Shown: positions 8,001 through 16,991 of the stretch, piece after piece
Numbering within the stretch: the first letter of the stretch is position 1
Layout: each line of letters begins with the position of its first letter
From: Rhodanobacter sp.
GTDB taxonomy: Bacteria; Pseudomonadota; Gammaproteobacteria; Xanthomonadales; Rhodanobacteraceae
Length of the DNA: 42,832 nt
Direction of reading: 5' to 3'
Assembly: GCA_027450005.1 (NCBI GenBank)
Contig: DAIDKO010000136.1
Location: forward strand, 1-42,832
Made by a program: the position numbers and the translations under genes
Notes under the pieces: generated by a model
Seen by the model: the letters and a program-made list of their open reading frames with translations, nothing else
The model's database searches: none
Told to the model about the DNA's origin: nothing

Positions 8001-8900
8001 TCAGGCCATCAAGGACGGCGGCATGGCTGTCGCCGTATCGTCACCGCACACGTCGTGCCACAGGTGATACATCACCCAGAACATCACGGTGAACATCCAC
8101 AGGAGCAGTGCGAAATAGAGCACGATGAACACCGGGAGCATCAGCGCGGTGCTTATGAGTTTGGCGATCAGGGCCAACAGCGCACCGACGATGATCAGGG
8201 CGATTAGCACGACTACCCAGAGCATGAGGGAGCTCAGGGCAAACACCAGCAGCGGCAGCGCGTTCTTGAATGCACCACTCATGCCATCGCCGATGGCGCC
8301 GAACACGCCGCGCCGATTCAGGGCCACTTGGCCAAAGCTAATGGCGTAGTAACCCATCATCCAGAGGCCGAAAACCATCAGCAGCACCAGGTTGGTCCAG
8401 AAGCCGCCGGCCAGGCCAGGGGGCAACTGGTGGGTTGCCTGGGCCGCCACTGCCTGCTTGTACCAGCCGATCATGCCCCAGCCGGTGGCCAGCACGATGA
8501 TGGCGATCCCGCCGACGTAGAGCACGAAGTTCGCCAGTCCGAATTCCATCAGGCGCCATGCCTCGCCTTGTCGATAAGGCTTGAAGATGTCGGACAGGCG
8601 AGCCGCCTGTTGTTTCTGGACTGCATTGATCAGCTGCAGATAGCCCGCTTAGAGCGGAACGATCAGAAACCCGTACAGCACGGAGATCGCCATGGCCACG
8701 ATCGTTGTGGCCGTGCTATGGAGCGTGCCCGCCTTCACGGCAAAGTATTGCATCGGCGTGGTGACCAACGACGGCAGGAAGTACGCCACCGCCAGCAAGG
8801 CGGCTCCGCCGAACATTAGTTTCGGGTGGTCGAAGCCCCCGCGGATGCCGTTCGTCAACCAGCCGAAACCGGCGTCCGCGCCCCTCGATCGTGTTGCCAT
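8001..8900 (-). pseudogene. Multi-pass membrane protein interrupted by a TAA codon
   Basis: One continuous frame of 300 codons (including its terminal stop) broken only by TAA at 8649-8651 (codon 84). Before the stop: a soluble start (MATRSRGADAGFGWLTNGIR) and two hydrophobic segments. After it: AGYLQLINAVQKQQAARLSD, a cytoplasmic loop, then four or more membrane helices. The layout (N-terminal soluble piece, paired helices, loop, further helices) resembles BPSS1780-family membrane proteins of unknown role; this match is tentative. The ATG at 8900 has AGGGA about ten bases upstream. Codon 549-type internal ATG at 8549 could restart translation but lacks a clear ribosome-binding site. A sequence error or a true nonsense mutation are both possible. 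Confidence 0.7.
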
Positions 8901-9147
8901 GCCGTCGCTTCCCTGTTGATCGGCGTCCCCACGCCGTGTCGGCCGAGCATAGCGGTTTCGGCGCAGTAGCGTGCCTTCAGGCATGCCGTACGAGTCGGGC
9001 AGTGTTGCTGCCGCGTGACTCGGCTTGCCGATGGGGAATCTCGCGGTCGACGAAGCACCCGCACGGCCGCGGAGCGTTGGATTAGACTCGGCTATCCGCA
9101 TCGGCCGGGCACCGGGTCCGGCGACGTCATGACCAAGAGGGTTTCGC

Positions 9148-9753
9148 ATGAACAAGCGTCTGCTAACCACGATGATGACCGGGGCGCTCGCCCTGCTGGC
9201 GATGCCAGCCTGGGCTGCGTTGCAGCCGGGCGCGAAGGCGCCGGATTTCACCGCCACGGCGAGCCGAGCCGGCAAGGATTTCACCTTCTCGCTCAAGGCG
9301 GCGCTCGCCAAGGGGCCGGTAGTGGTCTATTTCTATCCCTCGGCCTTCACCCAAGGCTGCGACCTTGAAGCGCACACTTTCGCCACCGACAAGGCGAAGT
9401 TCGATGCCGCAGGCGCCACCATCATTGGTGTTTCGGCCGACAGCATCGAGCGGCTCAACGCGTTCTCGGCGGATCCGCATTACTGCGCGGGCAAGTTTCC
9501 GGTGGCCTCCGACGCCAGCGGCCACATCGCGGCTTCGTATGACCTGAAGCTGATCCCCGGCAGCGCCGGGCTGACCGACGTGCGCGGCAAGACGATCGGG
9601 CACGGCTTCATCCCGCGCACCACCTTCGTGATCGCGCCGGACGGCAAGATCGTGGCCACGCTGTCCTCTTCCGCCGACCACCTGACCCCCGACCAGCACG
9701 TGAAGAAGTCGCTGGCCATCGTGCAGCACATGCAGACCGGTAAGCATCACTGA
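9148..9753 (+). CDS. Exported peroxiredoxin (AhpC/TSA, PrxQ/BCP-like)
   Basis: 201 residues. Residues 1-24 form a signal peptide (TGALALLAMPAWA), so the enzyme acts in the periplasm, reducing peroxides with thiols. The active site is PSAFTQGC (residues 64-71), matching the family PxxxTxxC; Cys71 is the peroxidatic cysteine and Cys113 (HYCAGKF) is a candidate resolving cysteine. RTTFVIAPDGKIV near residue 160 is the conserved C-terminal strand pair with the active-site Arg. AGAGGG-type Shine-Dalgarno bases lie about seven bases before the ATG. It stands alone between a pseudogene and a PH-domain gene. Confidence 0.88.
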   Translation: MNKRLLTTMMTGALALLAMPAWAALQPGAKAPDFTATASRAGKDFTFSLKAALAKGPVVVYFYPSAFTQGCDLEAHTFATDKAKFDAAGATIIGVSADSIERLNAFSADPHYCAGKFPVASDASGHIAASYDLKLIPGSAGLTDVRGKTIGHGFIPRTTFVIAPDGKIVATLSSSADHLTPDQHVKKSLAIVQHMQTGKHH

Positions 9754-9895
9754 CGAAGCGGGCGCGGGCGTAACGCCTGGCCTTATCGAGGGCGTGCTGT
9801 TCACCGGAGACGAAAGCCGGCGCGCTGTGCGCCCTGCCTTCACCCGTCATGCCTGGGCTGGCCGCATCCTTCCGGCCCATGGCGCGAGGTGCGCG

Positions 9896-10384
9896 ATGAC
9901 GACATCCGCGATATCGACTTTCCGGCCCAAGATCGGTGGGTTGTATGCCTTGCTGCTGGCGGTTCCGCTGCTGGCGATGCTGGCTGCGTTGGGCTTGGGC
10001 GTGTATGCGAAGGGTGCCGGGGCCATGGTGATCGTGCCACCCGCCTTGGCAGTCGTGTTGGTCCTTGCATGGTTGGCGCTGTCGGGGCTGGTGCTGGGGA
10101 CGCGATACCAGCTGCGTGCGGACGAGCTGCGGGTGCGCTTCGCGATCTTTTGGAACGTGGCGATTCCCTATGGCGCCATCATGCGCGTGGACATCGTGGA
10201 CAGCGTGCAGGCGAGTGCGGCCTTGAGCCGGCGGCGGATCCGGATCGCGTGGTCGGATCCTTCGGTGCCGTGGGAACGCCGCTGCGAAGTTTCACCGCGT
10301 GACGAGCCGCGCTTCCTCGCGCTGCTGCAGCACCGGGTGCCGCCGCTGGCGTGGAAGCTGCCGACGGACGACGCCCCACGGTAG
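9896..10384 (+). CDS. PH-domain membrane protein
   Basis: 162 residues. Two membrane helices at about 17-38 and 44-66 are followed by a soluble bacterial PH-like domain: LGTRYQLRADELRVRFAIF, then IPYGAIMRVDIVDS, then RRRIRIAWSD, then VSPRDEPRFLALLQHR. The last block is the usual end of bacterial PH proteins, where Ser-Pro and Phe-Leu-ala positions are conserved. The ATG at 9896 has a weak AGG upstream; a longer in-frame start is possible but adds no membrane or domain sequence. Role unknown; such proteins are membrane-associated scaffolds. Confidence 0.7.
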   Translation: MTTSAISTFRPKIGGLYALLLAVPLLAMLAALGLGVYAKGAGAMVIVPPALAVVLVLAWLALSGLVLGTRYQLRADELRVRFAIFWNVAIPYGAIMRVDIVDSVQASAALSRRRIRIAWSDPSVPWERRCEVSPRDEPRFLALLQHRVPPLAWKLPTDDAPR

Positions 10385-10492
10385 CACCTGCAGTCGCCAT
10401 ACCGCAAAAGCGGGGCGGGTTCACTATGGCGCGAGTGGGGTGATGCCGCGGCATGGGCGATGTCCAGGCGCCAGACCCCGGGGGAGGATGGC

Positions 10493-11029
10493 ATGGCGCG
10501 GAACCCGACAACGCGTAGATCCCATGGAGTCCTGGCGATGCGAGGGGTGCTGTGGCTGGTGGCGATAGGCTGGCTGTCGGCGGCATCGGGAGGTTGCGCG
10601 ATGGGCGCTCCGAAAAACTGGGTGTTGTTCTCCGAGGTGCGCGGCACCGTGCTGATGCACGGCAAACCGGTCGAGGGTGCGGAGGTGATCGAGACGGCGC
10701 GTGTCTCCGCGAATGATGCAAAGAACCGGGTGCATCGCGCAGTCACCGGTGCGGATGGGACGTTTCATTTCCCCGCCATCCTGAAACCGCTCGGCTGGTT
10801 GTGGCGGATGTTGCCGGGGCAGCCGGTCGCCAAACAGTCGATCGTGATCCGCTTCCAGGGCATCGATTACGAGGCCTGGAGGCACGGTAAGCTGACCTTC
10901 GAGGCGAACACCGAGCTCGATGGCCAGCCGCTCGACTTCGCCTGCGAGCTGACGGATAAGCCCAGCGTGGAGGGTACCCACGACGGCATTTGCAAGCCGG
11001 TGGGCAGTGGAGCCGGCAGCAAAGCTTGA
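10493..11029 (+). CDS. Lipoprotein with DUF6795-type beta-sandwich domain
   Basis: 178 residues. After a basic start, residues about 17-35 form a signal sequence ending in SAASGGC, a plausible lipobox with the Cys as the lipidation site. The mature part has the DUF6795 pattern, related to carboxypeptidase regulatory-like domains: LFSEVRGTVLMHGKPVEGAEV followed by a short loop, then TGADGTFHFPAI. GGAGG lies six bases before the ATG at 10493; a later in-frame Met (MRGVLWLV, 10538) is an alternative start. It faces a convergent pseudogene across a hairpin. Function unknown. Confidence 0.7.
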   Translation: MARNPTTRRSHGVLAMRGVLWLVAIGWLSAASGGCAMGAPKNWVLFSEVRGTVLMHGKPVEGAEVIETARVSANDAKNRVHRAVTGADGTFHFPAILKPLGWLWRMLPGQPVAKQSIVIRFQGIDYEAWRHGKLTFEANTELDGQPLDFACELTDKPSVEGTHDGICKPVGSGAGSKA

Positions 11030-11040
11030 GGGGTCAAGGG

Positions 11041-11081
11041 AACCCGGTTCGCTTGTCGGGCGTGTGCAAGTGAACCTGGTT
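11041..11081. terminator. Hairpin between convergent genes
   Basis: AACCCGGTTCGCTTG and CAAGTGAACCTGGTT pair over 15 positions with two non-Watson-Crick positions around an 11-base loop. It lies in the 64-base gap between the lipoprotein gene (+) and the secreted-protein pseudogene (-). No long T-run, so a shared weak terminator or mRNA end-stabiliser is inferred. Confidence 0.45.
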
Positions 11082-11093
11082 CCGTTCGGCTCT

Positions 11094-11912
11094 TTACTTC
11101 GCCATCCCCGCCGGCGTGCCGTCGGACCAGGTGCCGACGGCGACCAGCAGCACCGACAGCGGAGGCAGGGCGGCGGCCTCGGCCTGGTGCTCGGGCGCGT
11201 AGTACCAGTAGTTGCCGCCGAAGACCGGGGAGCCGGGCAGGTTGGCGCCCCAGTCGGCACCGTCCTTGAAGGGCAGGTAGAACATGAGGTGTGCCATGTC
11301 GTGGCTGCCCTCATCCGTCAGGTAGGCGGATTTCGACATCATGTAGCACATGGTGCCCGGCGCCAGAGGTGGTATCTGCTGGCTGCGCAGGGCGGCCTGG
11401 ATCCGTTCGGCGATCTCCGCGTCGGTGTGGCCGGTAAGGGTCAGCGCCGTGCGCAGTTCGGCAATGCGGGTAACGGTGCGCGCGGCCTGCGGGTTGTCTC
11501 AGCCGGGGCCGCGGATCTTCGGGTTCCACCGCTCGGGCCAGTCGGGGGCGCCGCTGAAGCCCCGCGCCACCCAGCACACGAAGCCGTTGCTGCCCCTGAC
11601 GGCGGTTTCGTAGCCGGTGCGGGTGAGCACCAGCACGGTCGCCTTCTTGGCGATGGCAGCGGGCGCGGCGCTCCGGGCCAGGGCGATTTCCTGGGCGCGG
11701 CCCATGAAGTAGGCATCGACCGGGGCCATGCGGGCATAGGGTTGGGTGGTCGCCGCAGCCGCATCAGTGACGCCAAGCAAGGCGAGCGCGGCGCACCCCA
11801 GCAGCCTGGCGGCCAGCCGGCCCGCCAACGTCACCCTGCGGGTTGCGCCCACGGCGTGGTGCGGGCCTACGTGGTCGAACGAAACGGATAGGTTCAGCGC
11901 TGGCTTGCTCAT
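11094..11912 (-). pseudogene. Secreted protein of unknown function interrupted by TGA
   Basis: A single frame of 273 codons with TGA at 11499-11501 (codon 138). The N-terminus has a long signal peptide (GRLAARLLGCAALALLGVTDA). Mature segments include YARMAPVDAYFMGRAQEIAL, TRTGYETAVRGSNGFVCWV and, past the stop, DNPQAARTVTRIAELRTALT and MCYMMSKSAYLTDEG. Both halves keep coding character. The expected residue at the stop is probably Cys or Trp (NPK-R-G-P-G then stop then DNPQAAR). AGGAG lies eight bases before the ATG at 11912. I recall similar exported proteins of unknown role in soil bacteria. Confidence 0.7.
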
Positions 11913-12128
11913 GGCGATCTCTCCTGTCGAAGGCGGCCCCGGCGGCCACACAGGGACGACGTTGCAGACCTTCGTAGATCGACACTGGCCTGAAGCTTTC
12001 CCGCAGCCCTGTCTCAGTCGCCGATGCGTCGCACCACCGATGTAAGCGCGGAATCTTGGTCTGTGAAAAAGCGCGCCGGGTCGCCCCGGCACGCTCTCGG
12101 TCCGGCCGATCGGATCAGCCCACGCCGA

Positions 12129-13946
12129 TCAGAATCCCGGCGGCCGCTCTCCGGCGACCGCCACCTTCGTCTCCAGCGCGCGGCCGACGCTGCCCAGCGT
12201 GCCTTCCTCGAATAGGCGGCCGATCAGGGTGACGCCGTAGGGCACGCGGTGCGGTTTGCTCAGCTTCGGCAGCGGGTGCTGCGGGTCGGGCGCCCAGTCG
12301 CTGCGCACCTGGCTTACTTCGACGAAGCCGGTGCGCAGGGTCAGCGAAGGCTGGCCGGTCATGTTGGAGATCACCATCATCTCGTCGCGCAGCGAGGGCA
12401 CCAGCAGCAGGTCCACCTCGCCCATCACGCGCTCCATCTCCATCGCCACGCGGCGGCGCATGCGGTCGGCCTGCACGAAGTCCACGGCGGAAAGGAAGCG
12501 CGACTCCCGGAACAGGTTGGGCCAGCCGTCCGGGGTCTGCACGCGCATCTGGTCGGCGGCGCCGGAGAGGGTGAGCTCCTCGAAGGCAGCGGCGGATTCG
12601 GCGAACAGCAACAGGTTGAGGTCGTCGTACGGCCAGTCGGGCAGCGACACCTCGGTCGGCACCAGGCCGAGCGCGCGCAGCTGGTCGAGCGCGGCGCGAT
12701 CCAGGTCGGTGGCCGGCGCCTCCTTCATCCAGCCGGGGAAGTAGCCGACCTTGAGACCCTTGATCGAAGCGCCCGCGTCGTAGTCGAAGTGCGCTGCCAC
12801 GCTGGCGGTGTCGCCCGGATCGGTGCCCCGGATAGTGTCGAGCACCAGCATGGTGTCCTCCACCGTGCGGGTGATCGCCCCGAGCTTGTCCATGGTCCAG
12901 CACAGCGTCATCGCGCCGGTGCGCGGCACGCGGCCGTAGGTGGGGCGCAGGCCGGTGGTGCCGCAGCGCATGCACGGGCTGATGATGCTGCCCTGGGTCT
13001 CGCTGCCGATGGCGAACGCCACCAGGCCGGCGGCGGTGGCCGAGGCCGGGCCGGCGCTGGAGCCGGAGGCGCCTTCCTTGAGCAGCCACGGGTTCATGGT
13101 CTGGCCGCCGAACCAGATGTCGTTGAGCGCCAGCGCACCCAGGCTGAGCTTGGCCACCAGCACCGCGCCCGCCTCGTTGAGCTTGCGGGTGACCGCACCG
13201 TCGTCCTTCGGCACGCGGTGCCTGAACGGCTCGGCGCCATAGGTGGTGGGGATGCCGGCGGTATCGAGCAGATCCTTGGCGCCCCACGGGATGCCGTGCA
13301 GCGGGCCGCGGTAGTGGCCGGCGGCGATTTCCTTGTCGGCCTGCGCGGCCTGCTTCAATGCGTGTTCCTCGCACAGCGTGATGACGCAGCGCAGCTCGGG
13401 GTCGTAGCGCTTCAGGCGTTCGATGTAGATCTTCGTCAGCCGGGTGGAGCTGAGCTTGCGCGCATGGATCCACGAGCCGAGCTGGGCGACCGAGGCGAAG
13501 GCGATGTCCTCGTCCTTCGCAGGCAGCGGCGCAGCCGTTACCTTCGACGGCCGGAAGCGGTCGTGCGCGGGCCCGACATGCGCGCGGCCCATCGCCGGGA
13601 ACCAAGTGGTGGCGGGCGCCAAGCCCTCTTTCAGCGCAACCTTGCGCGGGCCGATGCGGCGCTCCAGCAGCGCGGCCATCGAGGTCGGCCAGTTGGCCAC
13701 CGCCATGGCGCGCTGCGCCTCGGTCATGCTGACCTGTGCCAGCTTCTCCGCCTCCACGAAGGTGGTCGTGCTCAGCTTCGGCCCGACCGGCGGCGCGGTG
13801 TCGAACGCGCCGGGTGAGCCGGGCGGCGGCGTCTTCGGGGCGGCCGGGGTTGGGTTCTGGCCGGTTTGCGCCAGCGCGCTGCCGGCCACCACGGCACCCA
13901 GCAGGCCGAGCGGTGCCTGGGTGAGGAAATCGCGACGAGTCTTCAT
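12129..13946 (-). CDS. Tat-exported amidase (amidase signature family)
   Basis: 605 residues. The start MKTRRDFLTQAPLGLLGAVV is a twin-arginine signal (RRDFL), so export folded to the periplasm is likely. The amidase signature domain covers about 140-590: catalytic Lys in HGIPWGAKDLLDTAG, Ser in GASGSSAGPASA, and nucleophile Ser in GSETQGSIISP, the Ser-cisSer-Lys triad that hydrolyses amide bonds. A ~110-residue N-terminal extension with FVEAEKLAQVSMTEAQRA occurs in a subgroup of secreted amidases. The ATG at 13946 has GGAG six bases upstream; longer upstream frames lack the signal. Substrate unknown. Confidence 0.88.
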   Translation of the reverse strand: MKTRRDFLTQAPLGLLGAVVAGSALAQTGQNPTPAAPKTPPPGSPGAFDTAPPVGPKLSTTTFVEAEKLAQVSMTEAQRAMAVANWPTSMAALLERRIGPRKVALKEGLAPATTWFPAMGRAHVGPAHDRFRPSKVTAAPLPAKDEDIAFASVAQLGSWIHARKLSSTRLTKIYIERLKRYDPELRCVITLCEEHALKQAAQADKEIAAGHYRGPLHGIPWGAKDLLDTAGIPTTYGAEPFRHRVPKDDGAVTRKLNEAGAVLVAKLSLGALALNDIWFGGQTMNPWLLKEGASGSSAGPASATAAGLVAFAIGSETQGSIISPCMRCGTTGLRPTYGRVPRTGAMTLCWTMDKLGAITRTVEDTMLVLDTIRGTDPGDTASVAAHFDYDAGASIKGLKVGYFPGWMKEAPATDLDRAALDQLRALGLVPTEVSLPDWPYDDLNLLLFAESAAAFEELTLSGAADQMRVQTPDGWPNLFRESRFLSAVDFVQADRMRRRVAMEMERVMGEVDLLLVPSLRDEMMVISNMTGQPSLTLRTGFVEVSQVRSDWAPDPQHPLPKLSKPHRVPYGVTLIGRLFEEGTLGSVGRALETKVAVAGERPPGF

Positions 13947-14179
13947 GGTTCTCCCCGATGCGCCCCGCAGCCGGAGCGCGTTGCTGTTGAATCCGGCGTG
14001 CCGAAGGTGTCGGTCCAGCCGTCCGCCAAAACAGAGGCAAGCGTAGCCGTTTCGGCGACGGTAGGCAGCGGTGGTCGATGTCGCTCCAGTGGGAGACCGT
14101 CTGCCACGCGGTTCCCATCGGCCGTCGCGGCATGCGCGCACCGGGTCACGCGCGGGTAGCCCGGGCGCAAACGCTTTAC

Positions 14180-14398
14180 AAGCTTGCTTTGCGATAAGGG
14201 GCGTATGTCGGCGCGAGGCTTTGGATTCGCCCGCTTTCAGTCGACGAACGGTCGCAGCCTGGATGGTTTGCTCCACCGGATCGGTGCCACGGCGCCCCCG
14301 CACCGATCCCAGAAGTGCAGGTTGAATCGGTCATCTTCGGTCGCCACGAGCATGGATGCCGTGTCGATCGAGTCGTTCGTGATTTTCCAGAGGGTCAT
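14180..14398 (-). pseudogene. Remnant of an Imm11-like (DUF1629) immunity gene
   Basis: A 53-codon frame starts at the ATG 14398 (MTLWKITNDSIDTASMLVAT, then HFWDRCGG) and stops at TGA 14237-14239 right after RLRPFVD. Reading on in frame gives KRANPKPRADIRPLSQSKL, which looks like the next piece of the same protein before the similarity fades. From memory this matches the start of Imm11/DUF1629-type proteins, which protect against secreted toxins and are normally near 200 residues. No matching toxin gene is in the window. The family name is tentative; the fact that the frame continues past the stop is seen directly. Confidence 0.45.
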
Positions 14399-14488
14399 GG
14401 CAGGATCCCGCGCTGAGGGAAAACGCGATCGACCGCCGAAAGGCATGCGACGCATGACGGCCACGGCAGCCACCAGGCGATGCGATGC

Positions 14489-14869
14489 TCAACCCAGGCT
14501 GGTGATCTGGTAGCCCACGTACAGCATCAGGAACAGCGCCAGCCCCACCAGCAATGTCGTCAGCACGCGTTCGACCAGGGTGCCGTGGTAGGCCGCTTTG
14601 GTCTCGGCGCGGATCAGCCGGCCGTTGCGGTAGTAGCGGCGAGTGGCGAACAGGATCAGCATGCCGCCGAGCAGGATCATGCCCAGGCCCAGCCACTCGG
14701 ATGCGCGCAGGTGCAGGCCGTTGTTCAGCACGGCGCCGCGCGAGGTGTAGATCAGGAATACGTCGAAGCGCTCGATCAGGAAGCCGAAGCCCATCAACGA
14801 TATCGCGGTGCGGACCTAGGCGAGGTAGGTGCGTTCGTTGGCGGAGAGGTCGCTGAAGTGGGAGATCAT
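14489..14869 (-). pseudogene. DUF202 membrane protein interrupted by TAG at a Trp position
   Basis: 127 codons. The start reads MISHFSDLSANERTYLA, then TAG (14816-14818, codon 18), then VRTAISLMGFGFLIERF. DUF202 proteins carry the motif NERTxLAWxRT at exactly this place, so the stop replaces Trp. The rest is intact: three hydrophobic segments (AISLMGFGF region, WLGLGMILLGGMLILFA, LLVGLALFLMLYVGY). Function of the family is unknown (inner-membrane). Single-base change TGG to TAG explains it. The ATG at 14869 is the family start. An internal TTG/ATG near 14797 could give a shortened protein lacking the conserved motif. Confidence 0.8.
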
Positions 14870-15092
14870 GGGGCGGCCCGCGTGGTGTGTCGGTCCAGTC
14901 TAGCCCGCGATGGCGGATGCATCAGGTGGCGGCGTGCGTGGGTCCGTTGCGCGGCACGCTTGGCAGTGGGCGACGCGGACAGCAGGATAGTGGCTTGCCC
15001 GCATCGTCGTGATCGGCCGGCCGGAGCCGCGTTTCGGTGATCGATCCTCGCTATGCGCCACGCACCAGCCTTGAACGAGAGCAGCGACGGTC

Positions 15093-16964
15093 GTGACTGA
15101 GAAAACGGTAAGGGTGCGGCATGGGCTGCCCGGCGTGCTCGCCTTGCTGGCGCTGGCGCTGGCGGTGGTTCCGGCGACGGGGCTCAAGGCCGCCACTGCG
15201 GCGCAGTTCCGGATCGGTTCGCGCGTGGTGGCCACCGCCGAGCCGCCGGTGTCGCGGCCATCGGGCAAGCCCTGCGTGGTTACCGTGTTCGAGCACGAGG
15301 CGTTCGACGACCGGGGCGACGGCTCGTCGATGGCGGCGCGTCCGCACCGTTTCGCCTTTGCGTCGCCCAGGGGCTGCACGGGCGGCTGGAGCAAGGTGGT
15401 GCTGGAGGCAGATTTCTCGGTGCCGGCCGGGCGCCAGTTCGACCGCACCGTGGCGCTGTGGCTGGGCGGCGTGAACCTCTATTTCGGCACCACCATCGAA
15501 CCCAAGCCGGGGGTGGCGCAGCACTGGCACGTGGAGCGCGACCTGACCGACTACGCCGCGCTGTTCAAGCAGGCGCAGGCGGGGCAGATGATCCTCAACA
15601 ACTGGGTCAGCCCCAGCACCAACCAGCCGATCTACGTGGACGTGCGGCTGGTGTTCTATCCGGCCAACAAGGGACAACCGGCCGCGCTCGCCGCCGACCG
15701 CCTGTATCCGCTGAGCAGCGACCCGCGCGGCGAGCAGACCGCGCTGCAGCAGGCGGGCGACGGCCTGTCGCGCGAGATCGCCTTCCCGCGCAACGTCGAG
15801 CGCGCCTACCTGGACGTGATCGCGCAGAGCCAGGCGCACGACGAGCGCTGGTACACCTGCGTCGACAAGGCCTACCTGGCGAAGACGCGCGACTACTCGC
15901 TGGAGTCGTTCGAGGCCTGCGACGGCGGCAGCTTCCGCGGCGTGGAGGTGCTGGTGGACGGCAAGCCGGCCGGGCTGGCGCCGGTGTATCCGTGGATCTT
16001 CACCGGCGGCGTGGCGCCGCACCTGTGGCTGCCGACGCCAGCGATCCAGACCACCAACTTCATTCCAGCGAGGGTGGACCTGACGCCGTTCGCCGGCCTG
16101 TTCGACGACGGCAAGCCGCACACCGTCGCCGTGCGCGTGCCGGGCACCGACCACTTCTTCAACGTGGCGGCGAACCTGCTGGTCTACCAGGACCCGCACG
16201 CCAGCCAGCTGAGCGGCGGGCTCACCCGGGACACGCTGGCCGCGCAGCAGCCGGCAGGACCCGTGGTGCGCGACACGCTGCACGCCGACGGCGCCGGCCG
16301 CATCGTGGGCACGATCGACACCGACCTGGCGCAGAGCTACACGATCGCCGGCCGCCTGCACACGCCGCGTGGGGACATCGACACCACCGTGCGCTATACC
16401 GGCGGCTTCCACAACCACCAGACGTTCGCGCGGCCGGGTGCGAAGCGCTACGACGAGACCATCGACCAACTGGGCACGATGTCGCTGGCGGTGGAGCGCA
16501 GGCTCGATGGCAAGCGCCTGGACGGCTATACGGTGGAGCAGCGGGATCCGCTGTTCCTCGCCTCGCGCAAGACCATGCGGACCACCGGGCAGGATTTCAC
16601 CGCGCAGGTGGCGATGAAGCAGGGCCACCATCTCGAGACCACGCGCACGGAGGCGGGGGGCGCGGCCTACCACGCGTTGCTGGACGAGCGCCTAGCCACC
16701 CGCGATCACGCCGACGGCAAGACCATCCCCGATCCGCTCGACCGCACGCGCTTCCAGCACGACGAGGCCGGCAGCGAACGGGTGAGCTTCCGCGATTCGC
16801 TGGGCAGCTGCTATCGCAGCAGCATCCAGTCGCGAAACGAGCGCCTTGTGGCGGCGAGCGAAGGCACCGACTGCCCCGGCAACGCCAACCGCCTGGACAG
16901 CCGTTCGCGTCCTGACCATCCGTGGCTGGCACCGCTGGAGCCGGTGCCGGTGGACTCGAAATAG
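15093..16964 (+). CDS. PNGase A-like secreted peptide-N-glycanase
   Basis: 623 residues, GTG start. Residues about 10-34 form a signal peptide (VLALLALALAVVPATGLKAA). Strongly resembles peptide-N4-(N-acetyl-beta-glucosaminyl)asparagine amidase A, which cleaves N-glycans from glycoproteins: PCVVTVFEHEAFDDRG, ASPRGCTGGWSKVVLEADF, QFDRTVALWLGGVNLYFGTT, then YPWIFTGGVAPHLW and VAANLLVYQD, all typical of the two stacked jelly-roll domains. The C-terminal 120 residues are less conserved. GAGAGC bases before the GTG give only a weak ribosome-binding site; no better in-frame start keeps the signal peptide. It faces trxC across 27 bases. Confidence 0.85.
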   Translation: MTEKTVRVRHGLPGVLALLALALAVVPATGLKAATAAQFRIGSRVVATAEPPVSRPSGKPCVVTVFEHEAFDDRGDGSSMAARPHRFAFASPRGCTGGWSKVVLEADFSVPAGRQFDRTVALWLGGVNLYFGTTIEPKPGVAQHWHVERDLTDYAALFKQAQAGQMILNNWVSPSTNQPIYVDVRLVFYPANKGQPAALAADRLYPLSSDPRGEQTALQQAGDGLSREIAFPRNVERAYLDVIAQSQAHDERWYTCVDKAYLAKTRDYSLESFEACDGGSFRGVEVLVDGKPAGLAPVYPWIFTGGVAPHLWLPTPAIQTTNFIPARVDLTPFAGLFDDGKPHTVAVRVPGTDHFFNVAANLLVYQDPHASQLSGGLTRDTLAAQQPAGPVVRDTLHADGAGRIVGTIDTDLAQSYTIAGRLHTPRGDIDTTVRYTGGFHNHQTFARPGAKRYDETIDQLGTMSLAVERRLDGKRLDGYTVEQRDPLFLASRKTMRTTGQDFTAQVAMKQGHHLETTRTEAGGAAYHALLDERLATRDHADGKTIPDPLDRTRFQHDEAGSERVSFRDSLGSCYRSSIQSRNERLVAASEGTDCPGNANRLDSRSRPDHPWLAPLEPVPVDSK

Positions 16965-16991
16965 GCGGCGCCAACCCGCGCAAGGAGTCGC

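Noticed and set aside
9790-9850. Possible decayed copy of the CTGGAT/ATGACG palindrome before the PH-domain gene
   Set aside because: Only short pieces (CCGG with GAAAGCCGG, CCCGTCATGCC) match and they do not form the full stem.
12249-13817. 522-residue open frame opposite the amidase gene
   Set aside because: Antisense shadow of a GC-rich gene; no recognisable motif and the amidase triad is on the other strand.
15051-16673. 540-residue open frame opposite the PNGase A-like gene
   Set aside because: Arg/Gly/Val-rich antisense shadow; the plus-strand frame has the conserved protein.
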